Assembly: GCA_910585065.1 (NCBI GenBank)
Contig: CAJUCG010000046.1
Span: 1-16,538, forward strand
Direction of reading: 5' to 3'
Source: an uncultured Lachnospiraceae bacterium
GTDB lineage: Bacteria; Bacillota; Clostridia; Lachnospirales; Lachnospiraceae
DNA length: 16,538 nucleotides
A program made the position numbers and the translations under genes. The stretch's first letter is position 1. Every line of letters begins with the position of its first letter. Of the stretch, positions 1 to 7,829 are shown one piece after another. The notes beneath the pieces are model-generated. The model saw only the letters and a list, made by a program, of their open reading frames with translations, did no database searches and was not told the DNA's origin.

Positions 1-567
1 ATCAATGAACTGCATTGGTTGAAAAGACTCAAAATGTATCTGTATCAGCCTGTCGACTTTTCCCGCATCCGCTGTGATGCGCTGGAAAGTTTGTCGGCAA
101 GCTGTATAGTGGACGAAACATTTCCTGCATTTTTTACGGCACGTTTGCAGGTACTGGAACTAAGCAGCATAAGAAAGTTAAAGGATTTATCCTTTCTTGA
201 ACAGGCGACAGGACTTAGAAAATTGTATCTGGATTCTCTGCCATCCGTGGAGGTACTTCCCGATTTTAGCAAGCTTTTAAAGCTATTCGCGCTAAAAATT
301 TACGAACTGCATAAATTGGGGGACATCGAAGGTTTGAGGGATTCCTTTATCCAATACCTTGGCTTTACCCTGGCAGCGGATAAGCTTTCCGGCACGAAAA
401 TAGCGGAAATTTTACTTGGGATGAAACAGTTAAAGGGGGCGGATATGGTTTATATGGATCGCTCCAGCATAAGACGTTATCAGGTGCTTGAAAATAAATT
501 AAAGAAAGAAAAAAGGGCGGCTCTGCTCGATTACCGGATGGAATATGCAAACTGGAAAAATTTGTAA
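1..567 (+). CDS. Leucine-rich-repeat-like protein, 3' end only
   Basis: The reading frame is open from base 1 with no stop, so the gene begins upstream of the window; the TTG at 19 is only an internal codon. Spaced hydrophobic repeats such as LQVLELSSIRKL, LRKLYLDSLPSV and LFALKIYELHKLGDI follow the leucine-rich-repeat pattern in which each repeat adds one strand to a curved solenoid used for protein binding. The last 60 residues turn charged and helical (ENKLKKEKRAALLDYR) and probably cap the solenoid. No signal peptide or anchor can be judged because the start is missing. It ends 52 bases before the tandem GNAT gene on the same strand. The binding partner cannot be told from the sequence. 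Confidence 0.6.
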   Translation: MNELHWLKRLKMYLYQPVDFSRIRCDALESLSASCIVDETFPAFFTARLQVLELSSIRKLKDLSFLEQATGLRKLYLDSLPSVEVLPDFSKLLKLFALKIYELHKLGDIEGLRDSFIQYLGFTLAADKLSGTKIAEILLGMKQLKGADMVYMDRSSIRRYQVLENKLKKEKRAALLDYRMEYANWKNL

Positions 568-619
568 AAACAAGCTATGAATTTATTTATAGCAGTGATT
601 GCAGGGAAAGGATATTGGG

Positions 620-1555
620 ATGGTTAAGTTAGTGGAAATTGACGAAGAAAATTTTCTAAAATTTGCGTGTTTGCGTGTGGGGGAGGAACAGAAGGGTTTT
701 CTTGACAGTGCAAGGGGAATCCTTGCCAGGGGTTATGCCTATCGCGAAAACCGGGCGAGAGTGATTGGAATTATGGCGGATAAAGAGCCTGTGGGAATCG
801 CGCTGGTGAAGGATATGGACGAGGAGCCAGCCTGCTATGATTTACAGCAGTTTATGATTGACCGGGATTTTCAAAATCGGGGGTATGGAATGAAAAGTCT
901 GCGGCAGATTCTTACATGGCTTAAAGCAGAGCAAAAGTATAACTGTGTTGAGGTCTGTGTAAACAAAGATAATTCTCCGGCACTTAGGCTATTTGAGAAG
1001 GCGTGCTTTGAAGATACTGGATATATTGATGAGAATGTGCCGGACTGTTTAAATCTGATGTATTATTTTAAAAAAGAAAACAAAGAAAGCGCGGATGATC
1101 TGTATACGGACAAGTTAATTACCGATTTTTCCAATCCCCTGTTTCAGGATGCGTTTAGAACATATTTTGCGAAACTGGGCATTTCGGTGAAGGACTGGGC
1201 AGGGCTTTTTCAGGAAATGAATGATGAGGATGGGAATGCCGCGTTTTTAAGAATCGCGAAGGATGGATCTCTAATCGGATTTATTCAGTTTCAGCCAGTT
1301 GTATTTACAAGCAGTTTTTTTGAGGAAACCTGTGGGTTTATCAGAGAGTTCTATGTTGCACAGAATTTTCAAAAACAAGGGCATGGTATGGCACTGTTAT
1401 ATCTGGCAGAGAATTATTTTAAGAAAAAGGGGATCTGTACAAGTATTTTGACAACGGATACGGCAAAAGAATTTTATAGGAGAAACGGTTATCAAGAACT
1501 TCGCGGATGCAGGGCAAAAAATCAGGACGAAGTATTTGCAAAGCGAATACAATAA
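620..1555 (+). CDS. Tandem GNAT-family N-acetyltransferase
   Basis: This 311-residue protein holds two GNAT folds in a row. The N-terminal copy has the acetyl-CoA pyrophosphate loop QNRGYG at about residues 85-90, and the C-terminal copy has QKQGHG at about residues 251-256, each after a hydrophobic strand as in motif A. I chose ATG 620 because AAAGGA ends 8 bases upstream; an in-frame TTG at 599 lacks a ribosome site. GNAT proteins move an acetyl group from acetyl-CoA to an amine. The acceptor is unknown, and tandem GNATs often keep only one active domain. It is the first of several GNAT genes in the left flank and sits 30 bases before the phosphoesterase gene, probably in one transcript. 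Confidence 0.85.
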   Translation: MVKLVEIDEENFLKFACLRVGEEQKGFLDSARGILARGYAYRENRARVIGIMADKEPVGIALVKDMDEEPACYDLQQFMIDRDFQNRGYGMKSLRQILTWLKAEQKYNCVEVCVNKDNSPALRLFEKACFEDTGYIDENVPDCLNLMYYFKKENKESADDLYTDKLITDFSNPLFQDAFRTYFAKLGISVKDWAGLFQEMNDEDGNAAFLRIAKDGSLIGFIQFQPVVFTSSFFEETCGFIREFYVAQNFQKQGHGMALLYLAENYFKKKGICTSILTTDTAKEFYRRNGYQELRGCRAKNQDEVFAKRIQ

Positions 1556-1585
1556 AATTCTGCGGATGATAAGGGGGCGGATTGG

Positions 1586-2116
1586 ATGGTATATTTCACA
1601 GCGGATTTACATTTTTATCATGATAAAATCATCAGGCATACAGGAAGACCCTTTCATCATATGGAAGAGATGAATAAAGAGTTAATACAGAAGTGGAATA
1701 ATAAAGTGTCACATAATGACGAAATATATATTCTTGGCGATTTTACAATGAAGGGGGCGGATATTGCGTCCGCGTGCTTATATTCGCTAAAGGGTAAAAA
1801 ATATCTTATCCGGGGAAATCATGATAATTTTGCAGACAGCTCAAACTTTGAATCTTCCCTGTTTGTTTCCATCCGGGATTATATGGAAATCACATATTTA
1901 AACCAGCACTTTGTCTTATTCCATTACCCCATTATGGAATGGAACGGCTATGGAAAGGGTGCGATCGCGCTCCATGGTCATCAGCATAATCATAAGGATT
2001 ACAATTTAGAAAACCGCAGAAAAGGAATTTTGCGGTATGATGTGGGTGTGGATGCAAATAATATGGAGCCGGTAAGCGCGCAGGAAATTATAAATTTTTT
2101 TGGCAATGTAAATTGA
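1586..2116 (+). CDS. Calcineurin-like metallophosphoesterase
   Basis: The full set of metal-binding motifs of the calcineurin-like family is present in order: D7-x-H9 (ADLHFYH), GDFT with D52, GNHD with N78 and H79, H113 in LFHYPI, and GHQHNH around residues 131-136. This points to a dinuclear metal centre that hydrolyses phosphodiesters or phosphomonoesters in the cytoplasm. At 176 residues it is the compact single-domain form also found in small phage and bacterial phosphoesterases. A purine-rich AAGGGGG ribosome site precedes ATG 1586. It lies 30 bases after the tandem GNAT gene and 20 bases before the DJ-1/PfpI gene, so the three are likely co-transcribed. The natural substrate is unknown. 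Confidence 0.88.
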   Translation: MVYFTADLHFYHDKIIRHTGRPFHHMEEMNKELIQKWNNKVSHNDEIYILGDFTMKGADIASACLYSLKGKKYLIRGNHDNFADSSNFESSLFVSIRDYMEITYLNQHFVLFHYPIMEWNGYGKGAIALHGHQHNHKDYNLENRRKGILRYDVGVDANNMEPVSAQEIINFFGNVN

Positions 2117-2136
2117 GATTTATGGAGGGACACGGA

Positions 2137-2790
2137 ATGAGAAAATTTGCAGTTTTATTATATCCGGACTTTTCTTTGCAGGAGATAACCTGTCTAACAT
2201 CTGCATTGACCATCTGGTTTGGCGAGAAGATTGATTATATCGCAAGTGAGAATAAAGAATATTGTAGCGAGGAGGGGCTGCGGGTTATTCCCACCAAAAC
2301 AACGGCGGATGCAGAGATTACGGATTATGACTGCGTGATTTTGCCGGGGACAATCAATCCGCTGCCCGCATTATTTGATGAGAAATTAATTGAATTTATC
2401 AGGAGCGGAAATGGTTCAGACATCGTTTTTGCAGCAATTTCCTCCTCACCAATTTTATTATCTAAAGCGGGAATTTTAAATGGTAAGAAATTCACTTCTG
2501 GATTTTTTATGCAGATGGCGGACAGTTTTGATTTTGTTGAAAAAGATAATTTTATACATAAGGGACTGATAGAAGATGGAAATGTGATAACGGGGATTGG
2601 TATGTTTTTCAGAGAATTTGCGGAAGCTGTGCTGAAAAGATTTGGATATGATATTGGCAGTAATTTTATGCGTGATACCCCGGAGGAGTACACAGAGGAA
2701 GAACTGACATTCTATTGGTCTGATAATGAATATCAGGGATTTTTGGAGGAATTAAAGGCATACACCGAAAATATTATTCCGGTTATTTAA
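2137..2790 (+). CDS. DJ-1/PfpI family protein with Ser in place of the catalytic Cys
   Basis: The opening strand (MRKFAVLLYPDFSLQE, with conserved E16), the DYDCVILPG strand-turn and the elbow followed by AGILNGKKFT are the layout of the DJ-1/PfpI (class I glutamine amidotransferase-like) superfamily. The elbow, normally A-I-C-x-G-P, reads A-I-S-S-S-P at 100-105, so the nucleophilic cysteine is replaced by S102. Members of this family act as chaperones, glyoxalases, hydratases or regulators; loss of the cysteine argues against cysteine-based catalysis. GGAGGG about 8 bases before ATG 2137 supports that start over the in-frame ATG at 2113. The protein has 217 residues, with an acidic helical C-terminus (EEYTEEELTFYW). 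Confidence 0.8.
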   Translation: MRKFAVLLYPDFSLQEITCLTSALTIWFGEKIDYIASENKEYCSEEGLRVIPTKTTADAEITDYDCVILPGTINPLPALFDEKLIEFIRSGNGSDIVFAAISSSPILLSKAGILNGKKFTSGFFMQMADSFDFVEKDNFIHKGLIEDGNVITGIGMFFREFAEAVLKRFGYDIGSNFMRDTPEEYTEEELTFYWSDNEYQGFLEELKAYTENIIPVI

Positions 2791-2908
2791 AGCAATAATA
2801 GGTATTAGGTTTTAACTGCCGCAGTAAATTTATAGTTAAGTACTGTTTTATCAGTAATATTCCACTGCAAAGTCAATAAAAAATTATTTTATAAGGAGGG
2901 ATACTAAG

Positions 2909-4903
2909 ATGAGAACCGAGCAGGAGATGTATGATTTGATCTTAAAGGTAGCAAGGGAGGACGAGCGCGTCCGTGCGGTCTACATCGATGGTTCAAGGAC
3001 AAACCCAAATGCCCCAAGAGATATTTTTCAGGATTATGATGTGGGTTATGTTGTGCATGAAACGGAGAGTTTTATTAGGGATCGGGACTGGACAGAACGT
3101 ATGTTCGGAGAAATTTTGTATATGCAGCGTCCGGATGAATTCGCGGAGTTTTTTCCGGATGAAGGGGTTGATATTACAAAGTGCTATGGCTGGCTGATGC
3201 AGTTTGCTGATGGGAACCGGATTGATCTTCATGTGGAAACTATTGCTGCTGCGCAGGAGGGATTTTTTGATGATACTCTGCGAAAAATTTTGCTTGACAA
3301 GGACGGGATCCTGCCTGCAATTCCTGAGTCGAGCGATTTGGGATATCTTGTAAAAAGACCGGTTGAAAAAGAATATTTATGTGCCTGCAATGAATTCTGG
3401 TGGTGCTTAAATAATGTCGCAAAGGGATTATGGCGCGGGGAACTGACCTATGTGCAGGATATGGTAAATCATGTAGTGCGAGGACAGCTTCAAAAAATGT
3501 TGTCATGGAAAATTGGGCTGCTCACAAACTGGTCCGTTGCTGTCGGAAAATCCGGAAAATATATGTATCGATGGCTGCCAAAAGAAGAGTGGGAGGAATA
3601 CCTTTCCACCTGGTTTTCCTGCGATGTAAAAGAGGCGTGGGAAGCGGCTGTTCGGATGTGTATCCTCTTTGATCGGACGGCAAAGGAAGTTGGGGCGGGA
3701 CTTGGCTATCAGTATAATCAGGAGGAAGCAGAAAACAGCTTTTCCTATTTTAAGCATATAAGGACATTGCCTGCGGATGCGAAGGAGGTTTATCCGGAGA
3801 AACAAAAAATGGACTTGCCTGAAGCATTCGATAGCGCGTCCACATCCCAGGGAAATAAAGAGGGGATGGAATTTAAAATTATTTCCCTTGATGAAGTGGG
3901 CAGGGAGGAAATTGAAAACCGGCTTGCACAGTATGATGTTCAATATATTTCGTATCGCCTAAACGGCGGTGTTTCCGTTGGAATTATCAGGGAGGAAAAA
4001 TTGATTGCGGGTGCGATTGGCTATATGTCCGCATTTCATATTCTTTATGTCGGCACAGTTTTTGTGGATGAGGAATATCGCAGGCAGGGAGTAGGAACTT
4101 TGCTGATGGCGGAGGTGGAGAGGCGTGCGAAAGCACTTGGAGCGGATACCATTCGGCTGGATACTTTTAATTGGCAGGGCAGGGATTTTTATTTGACTTG
4201 TGGTTATAAGGAAGTTGGAAAATATGAACACAGGAAAGATGGATTCTCGGAGCATTTTTTTGTGAAGTGGCTGACGGAAAAGAAAGATACGGAGAATGAG
4301 AAAATGAGTAATATGAGGAAAAAACTGCATACGGGGGAGCTTTATCTTCCGAATGATGAAGAAATTATGAAAGAGCAGGTCGTCTATCAGGACAGGCTGT
4401 GCGACTATAATATGACAAAGCCTTCCGAGGCGGAAAAAAGAACGCAGATGCTAAAAGAGATGCTTGCGGAATGCGGGGAGGGCGTGTATATCGAGGCACC
4501 CTTTTACTCAAATTTCGGGGGGCATCACTGCCATTTTGGAAAAATGGTCTATGCGAATTACCACTTAACCTGTGTGGATGATACCCATATCTATATCGGC
4601 GATTATACAATGATCGGACCAAATGTGACAATTGCCACGGCAGGGCATCCGATTTTGCCGGAACTTCGCGAAAAGATTTACCAGTATAATATGCCGGTTC
4701 ATATCGGGAGAAATTGCTGGATCGGGGCAGGCGCGATTATTATGCCGGGGGTAAATATCGGTGATAATACGGTGATTGGTGCGGGGAGCGTGGTGACAAA
4801 AGATATTCCTGCAAATGTTGTTGCGGTTGGAAATCCGTGCAGGGTGATGCGCGAAATTGGGGAACATGACAGGGAATACTATTATAAGGACAGGAAGATT
4901 TAA
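2909..4903 (+). CDS. Three-domain fusion: ANT(6)-like nucleotidyltransferase, GNAT, and maltose O-acetyltransferase-like domain
   Basis: One uninterrupted 664-codon frame carries three families that are usually separate genes. Residues 1-300 match aminoglycoside 6-adenylyltransferases of the ANT(6)/AadE type: GSRTNPN at 28-34, the metal-binding pair D42-x-D44, and D106 in NRIDLHVE. Residues 320-455 form a GNAT domain with the acetyl-CoA loop EEYRRQGVG. Residues 466-664 form a left-handed beta-helix acetyltransferase like maltose or galactoside O-acetyltransferase, with hexapeptide repeats (WIGAGAIIMPGVNIG, VIGAGSVV) and a His in ATAGHPI. AAGGAGGG precedes ATG 2909. M466 (ATG 4304) also has GGAG 9 bases upstream, so the last domain may be translated separately too. 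Drug modification is possible for domain 1 but not shown; ANT(6)-like chromosomal proteins can have other substrates. Confidence 0.85.
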   Translation: MRTEQEMYDLILKVAREDERVRAVYIDGSRTNPNAPRDIFQDYDVGYVVHETESFIRDRDWTERMFGEILYMQRPDEFAEFFPDEGVDITKCYGWLMQFADGNRIDLHVETIAAAQEGFFDDTLRKILLDKDGILPAIPESSDLGYLVKRPVEKEYLCACNEFWWCLNNVAKGLWRGELTYVQDMVNHVVRGQLQKMLSWKIGLLTNWSVAVGKSGKYMYRWLPKEEWEEYLSTWFSCDVKEAWEAAVRMCILFDRTAKEVGAGLGYQYNQEEAENSFSYFKHIRTLPADAKEVYPEKQKMDLPEAFDSASTSQGNKEGMEFKIISLDEVGREEIENRLAQYDVQYISYRLNGGVSVGIIREEKLIAGAIGYMSAFHILYVGTVFVDEEYRRQGVGTLLMAEVERRAKALGADTIRLDTFNWQGRDFYLTCGYKEVGKYEHRKDGFSEHFFVKWLTEKKDTENEKMSNMRKKLHTGELYLPNDEEIMKEQVVYQDRLCDYNMTKPSEAEKRTQMLKEMLAECGEGVYIEAPFYSNFGGHHCHFGKMVYANYHLTCVDDTHIYIGDYTMIGPNVTIATAGHPILPELREKIYQYNMPVHIGRNCWIGAGAIIMPGVNIGDNTVIGAGSVVTKDIPANVVAVGNPCRVMREIGEHDREYYYKDRKI

Positions 4904-4939
4904 TGGAACATCGCCATTTATCATAATGTGGAGGGGAAA

Positions 4940-5851
4940 ATGATAACGACTAAACAATTTCAAATTTTGACAGATATAAATCTTGCATGGGATTTTATGA
5001 CGGATATCTATGAACCATCCTGGGCGAACGGAGCTGCAGCACCATTTTTGGAATATGCACTTACATCCACATGGATGGATAAAACTTATCTTCACCTGGA
5101 TAGATTCTGGATGGACGGCAATCAGATAGTAGGATTCGTATATACAGAATCCTCCGCCGCAAGTATTTTTTTCAGTTTGCGCCCCGGCTATGAGGAATTG
5201 GCAGAGGAAATGGTGGAATACGCAGAAAACCATTTTCCAGATTTTGGGAAAGAAAGGGAGTTGGTGCTTTTTGCAGGGCAGAGGGCATTGATACAGGTGG
5301 CGGAGAAGCGGGGCTATCATGTAGCTTATGAAGATGTGGATCTGCTGTTTGATTTCAAAAAAGCTGAATTAAATTATGAACTTCCGGATGGTTTCCATTT
5401 TATTGATCCGTTAAAAATTGATATGCTTAAGCTTGCGAAATGTACATGGGGCGGTTTTAACGAGGAGGAACATGGTCCCTTTCAAAACTGGGATCGTCCA
5501 AATCCTGAAATGTCGTGGGACCCGCACAAATCGTATACGGGTATTGTGAGTTCCACCATCGCACCGCCGCCGCATTCAACCTACGAATATAATGTAATTA
5601 TTGCAGATGAGCGCGAAGATTATGTATGTTTTTCGGGGATGTGGTGGATTCCACAAAATAAGCTTGCCTATATGGAACCTTTGTGTACTGTGCCAAAATA
5701 TCGAAAAAAGGGGTTGGCGGCAGCAGCACTCACGCAGCATTACCGACGGCTCAAAGTGCTGGGGGCGGAATACATGACGGGCGGCGGCAATGATTTTTAC
5801 AGAAAAATTGGTTATGGGGACGGAATACACTGGCTTCACTGGAAAAAATAA
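4940..5851 (+). CDS. GNAT-family N-acetyltransferase, probably two-domain
   Basis: This 303-residue protein ends in a clear GNAT core: MEPLCTVPKYRKKGLAAAAL at about residues 245-264 contains the acetyl-CoA loop, and the segment RRLKVLGAEYMTGGGNDFYRKIGY is the usual end of the fold. The first half has a GNAT-like layout (GNQIVGFVYTE strand, then helices) but no clear loop, so it is probably a degenerate first domain. GGAGGGG 4 to 5 bases before ATG 4940 supports this start over the GTG at 4928. It follows the fusion gene by 36 bases and is probably in the same transcript. The acceptor is unknown. Confidence 0.8.
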   Translation: MITTKQFQILTDINLAWDFMTDIYEPSWANGAAAPFLEYALTSTWMDKTYLHLDRFWMDGNQIVGFVYTESSAASIFFSLRPGYEELAEEMVEYAENHFPDFGKERELVLFAGQRALIQVAEKRGYHVAYEDVDLLFDFKKAELNYELPDGFHFIDPLKIDMLKLAKCTWGGFNEEEHGPFQNWDRPNPEMSWDPHKSYTGIVSSTIAPPPHSTYEYNVIIADEREDYVCFSGMWWIPQNKLAYMEPLCTVPKYRKKGLAAAALTQHYRRLKVLGAEYMTGGGNDFYRKIGYGDGIHWLHWKK

Positions 5852-5922
5852 GAAATGAAGGAATGCAATACCAAGTAAGTGAACACAAAAATATTTTTTG
5901 AAAGCTTAGAGAACAGGGGGTT

Positions 5923-6156
5923 TTGGTAGTTCTAATCCTTGGTTATTGTTATGATGGGGACAGCGGGGATGGGGATGGATATATTTTACAGGAACGCGCG
6001 AAGGGCAAAGGACTTTATGATGATGCACTAGAAAAACTGGCGGAGGACAACCGGGTGATCTATGAAAAATGCAGGGCGGCAATGTTTGCAAATGGGATTA
6101 CCAAAGGGCAGCTTGCAGAGGTATCTCGGAAATTGAAATTGTCTGGAGTTTCGTGA
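5923..6156 (+). pseudogene. Degraded small hypothetical gene
   Basis: A 77-codon frame starts with a low-complexity glycine/aspartate stretch and a TTG without a ribosome site, which is unlike a real N-terminus. The second half (YDDALEKLAEDNRVIYEKCR through QLAEVSRKLKLSGVS) looks like a genuine short helical protein. An overlapping frame from ATG 5967 gives MGMDIFYRNARRAK and would join naturally to the helical part after a one-base shift near 6010. I read this as a small gene broken by a frameshift, but I do not recognise the family. The 70 bases upstream hold no promoter that I trust. Confidence 0.3.
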
Positions 6157-6180
6157 TATCTAAAATTTTTTGGGGGGATT

Positions 6181-6732
6181 ATGCAAAAAAAATTATATAT
6201 TCATGATATGGTCTATTATCAGGATAATGAAATCACCATCCGCAATCTGAAAGAGAGCGATGCGCAGATCATTACGGATGGGGAGATTGCGCAGGGCTGG
6301 GATGCGGATAAAGACAAATATCTTCTGCGTTTAAAGGATCAGGCGGAGGGCAGGGCGGTCGCGCTGGCGGCGGAGTACCACGGGGCGGTCTGCGGGTATA
6401 TCAATGTTTATCCTGATTCGAAATGGGGTGCGTTTGCAGAAAAGGGCTATCCGGAAATTGTCGATTTTGGTGTTCTGGAAAAATATAGAAATCGTGGAAT
6501 TGGGGGCAAATTGATGGATGCTGCGGAACAGATTGCGGCAGAGTATGCGGACACGGTCTATTTGGGTGTTGGTCTGCATTCAGGCTATGGCAGTGCGCAG
6601 CGGATGTATGTGAAGCGTGGCTATATCCCGGATGGCAGCGGAGTCTGGTATAAGGATAAGGTCTGTGGACAGTATGAGAATTGCTGTAATGACGACGATC
6701 TGGTGCTGTATCTGTCGAAAAAACTGTGGTAA
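6181..6732 (+). CDS. GNAT-family N-acetyltransferase
   Basis: This 183-residue protein has the GNAT plan: an opening ITIRNLKESDAQII strand-helix, the GAVCGYINVYP strand, motif A with VLEKYRNRGIGGKLMDAAE at about residues 98-116, and the closing AQRMYVKRGYIPDGSG segment. The R-N-R-G-I-G loop that binds acetyl-CoA is intact, so it is probably active. A G-rich ribosome site lies just before ATG 6181; ATG 6208, immediately before the domain, is an alternative start. GNATs of this small type acetylate amines such as antibiotics, polyamines or protein N-termini; nothing here identifies the acceptor. A Nudix start remnant follows 36 bases downstream. Confidence 0.85.
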   Translation: MQKKLYIHDMVYYQDNEITIRNLKESDAQIITDGEIAQGWDADKDKYLLRLKDQAEGRAVALAAEYHGAVCGYINVYPDSKWGAFAEKGYPEIVDFGVLEKYRNRGIGGKLMDAAEQIAAEYADTVYLGVGLHSGYGSAQRMYVKRGYIPDGSGVWYKDKVCGQYENCCNDDDLVLYLSKKLW

Positions 6733-6768
6733 ATTATAAGGCTAAAATTGGGAAGGGAGAGGAAAAAA

Positions 6769-6852
6769 TGCACAGGATATTTGGGGAGAAAAAAGAGGTG
6801 CCATATCTGGAAAGGCAGAACTGGGCAGTTGAGCAGGCATGGGAAAGATAGA
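6769..6852 (+). pseudogene. Possible Nudix hydrolase start remnant
   Basis: A purine-rich ribosome site (GGGAGAGG) leads into ATG 6769 and a 27-codon frame beginning MHRIFGEKKEVPYLERQ. From memory this resembles the N-terminus of Nudix hydrolases found in clostridial genomes (R-x-FGEK-x-x-x-YxxR). The frame then loses resemblance and stops at 6852, and no Nudix box (GX5EX7REUXEEXGU) follows before the methyltransferase starts at 6883. I infer that a Nudix gene was removed by deletion, leaving only its ribosome site and about 17 codons. A short chance ORF remains possible. Confidence 0.35.
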
Positions 6853-6882
6853 GCAGGGCGAAGAAAAGAAAGGAAAATAAAA

Positions 6883-7221
6883 ATGGCGGGAGAAAAACGG
6901 GAACAAATTTTAAATTCATTTTACTCGGATATCTGCAATGAGGATACGCGGCTGATGACAACCAAACATGGCAGTATTGAATTTTTAACCACAACAAAAT
7001 ATATTAAAAAGTATATTCTAATTTCTGGAAAAGAAAATTGTGGAAAATCGGATGGCAGCAGGAATGTGACAGATACAAAGATTCTTGAGATTGGGGCGGG
7101 AACAGGAAGATATTCGCTGTATTATGCGGGGCAGGGTTATGATGTGACTGCGGTGGAATTTGTGGAGAACAATTTGGAAATTCTGCGCTCAAAGATTAAG
7201 CCGGGCATGAAAATCCTTTGA
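6883..7221 (+). pseudogene. Class I SAM-dependent methyltransferase, N-terminal half (interrupted)
   Basis: From ATG 6883 (AGGA about 8 bases upstream) the frame reads like the start of a class I methyltransferase: a leading helix, RLMTTKHGSIEFLTT, then motif I ILEIGAGTGRYSLYYA, which binds S-adenosylmethionine, and the acidic strand VTAVEFVENNLEIL (motif II region). It ends suddenly after KIKPGMKI at a TGA, before motif IV. The missing part reappears in the same orientation at 12511 as DDTFDVTLVFGPLYHLYE. The gene was therefore cut by the inserted DNA, leaving a 112-codon fragment that cannot form a complete fold. An in-frame upstream extension from 6748 is unlike the family and was not used. 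Confidence 0.85.
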
Positions 7222-7637
7222 TCGAGGAAGATATAGAGAGTGCATTGGAAGTGTATAGCAAGGAGTATTATAATTTCAAGATTTCTGATATTGAGTATTT
7301 GACGGATATTCGCATAGAGCGGAACAAACGGAACGGAAGAAAGCAGGCTGACCATGTAAAAGTTATGAATACCATGAAAGTGTTAAAAAAACAGTTAGGA
7401 GAAGAAGTCAGAGAGGGTAGACCGAGCGCAGAGCAAAAAGTTATTGACTTTTTGCGGCAAAATCCGACAGCAAGGAAGTGTGATGTTATTCGTGGAACGG
7501 GGCTTGATAAAAAGACTGTTTATAAACACTATGAAGCGGCAAAGGAAAAAGCAAGTCAGAGCGAAGAACCGAAAGTGATAGAAACTATATTTACCCAGCG
7601 TTTGGGGCGTATCAATCGAAATGTAAATGAGCAGTAA
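7212..7637 (+). pseudogene. AEP-type primase/replication protein, C-terminal part
   Basis: The frame opens as NPLIEEDIESALEVYSKEYY at the very edge of the insertion, with no start codon or ribosome site that belongs to it. It runs through DIEYLTDIRIERNKRNGRKQ and ends in a helix-turn-helix-like tail (RKCDVIRGTGLDKKTVYKHY), which fits DNA binding. From memory this is the C-terminus of a replication/primase protein of clostridial plasmids and integrative elements, whose N-terminal catalytic part is at 11751-12284 in this window. A middle part, by my estimate roughly 150 residues, is absent. Translated alone it would lack the catalytic domain. Confidence 0.7.
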
Positions 7638-7644
7638 TGCGGAT

Positions 7645-7659
7645 TTCTCACCGTGAGAA
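7645..7659. promoter_or_regulatory. Palindrome TTCTCACCGTGAGAA, copy 1
   Basis: Perfect 7-bp arms (TTCTCAC and GTGAGAA) flank a single C, 8 bases after the primase stop. The same word recurs at 10069-10083 and its core TCACCGTGA at 11308-11316, all in non-coding gaps of the element. It is either an operator for an unidentified regulator or a small RNA hairpin with an ACCGT loop. Confidence 0.5.
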
Positions 7660-7675
7660 GATTTATTATTTCATA

Positions 7676-7716
7676 TACATAATGTAAATAACATAAATAT
7701 AATATTGATATTATAT
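7676..7716. other. AT-rich palindromes between primase remnant and antitoxin
   Basis: The gap holds TACAT-A-ATGTA at 7676-7686 and ATATAATAT-TG-ATATTATAT at 7697-7716. They lie directly downstream of the replication gene and upstream of the antitoxin promoter. AT-rich dyads next to a replication gene can belong to a plasmid origin, but there is no direct evidence for that here. Confidence 0.3.
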
Positions 7717-7775
7717 AATGTATGTGACAGCCGAAACGGGGCATAATAAAATGCAAGAGATATAAAGAAATTGTG

Positions 7776-7807
7776 TTGACATTTTCTTTACATCATCATA
7801 TAATGAT
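7776..7807 (+). promoter_or_regulatory. Consensus promoter with operator-like dyad for the antitoxin operon
   Basis: TTGACA at 7776-7781, a 17-base spacer and TATAAT at 7799-7804 make a perfect sigma-A-type promoter, 26 bases before the antitoxin start. The dyad ATCAT-ATA-ATGAT at 7795-7807 overlaps the -10 box, where RelB-type antitoxins usually bind to repress their own operon. Confidence 0.8.
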
Positions 7808-7829
7808 AGTGAAGAAAGGAGTGTTGTAT

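Noticed and set aside
436..1760. The word GGGGGCGGAT at about 436, 1571 and 1750 as a recombination site
   Set aside because: Two copies are inside genes and encode ordinary G-A-D residues; the third is part of a ribosome-site region, so chance codon use explains it.
2791..2908. Riboswitch or attenuator before the fusion gene
   Set aside because: The 118-base gap shows only a 4-bp dyad and an AT-rich leader; no known riboswitch core or terminator is visible.
4565..5320. A 251-codon minus-strand frame
   Set aside because: It runs antisense to the fusion gene and the following GNAT gene, both with clear motifs, and its product is rich in His, Cys and Pro without any domain.
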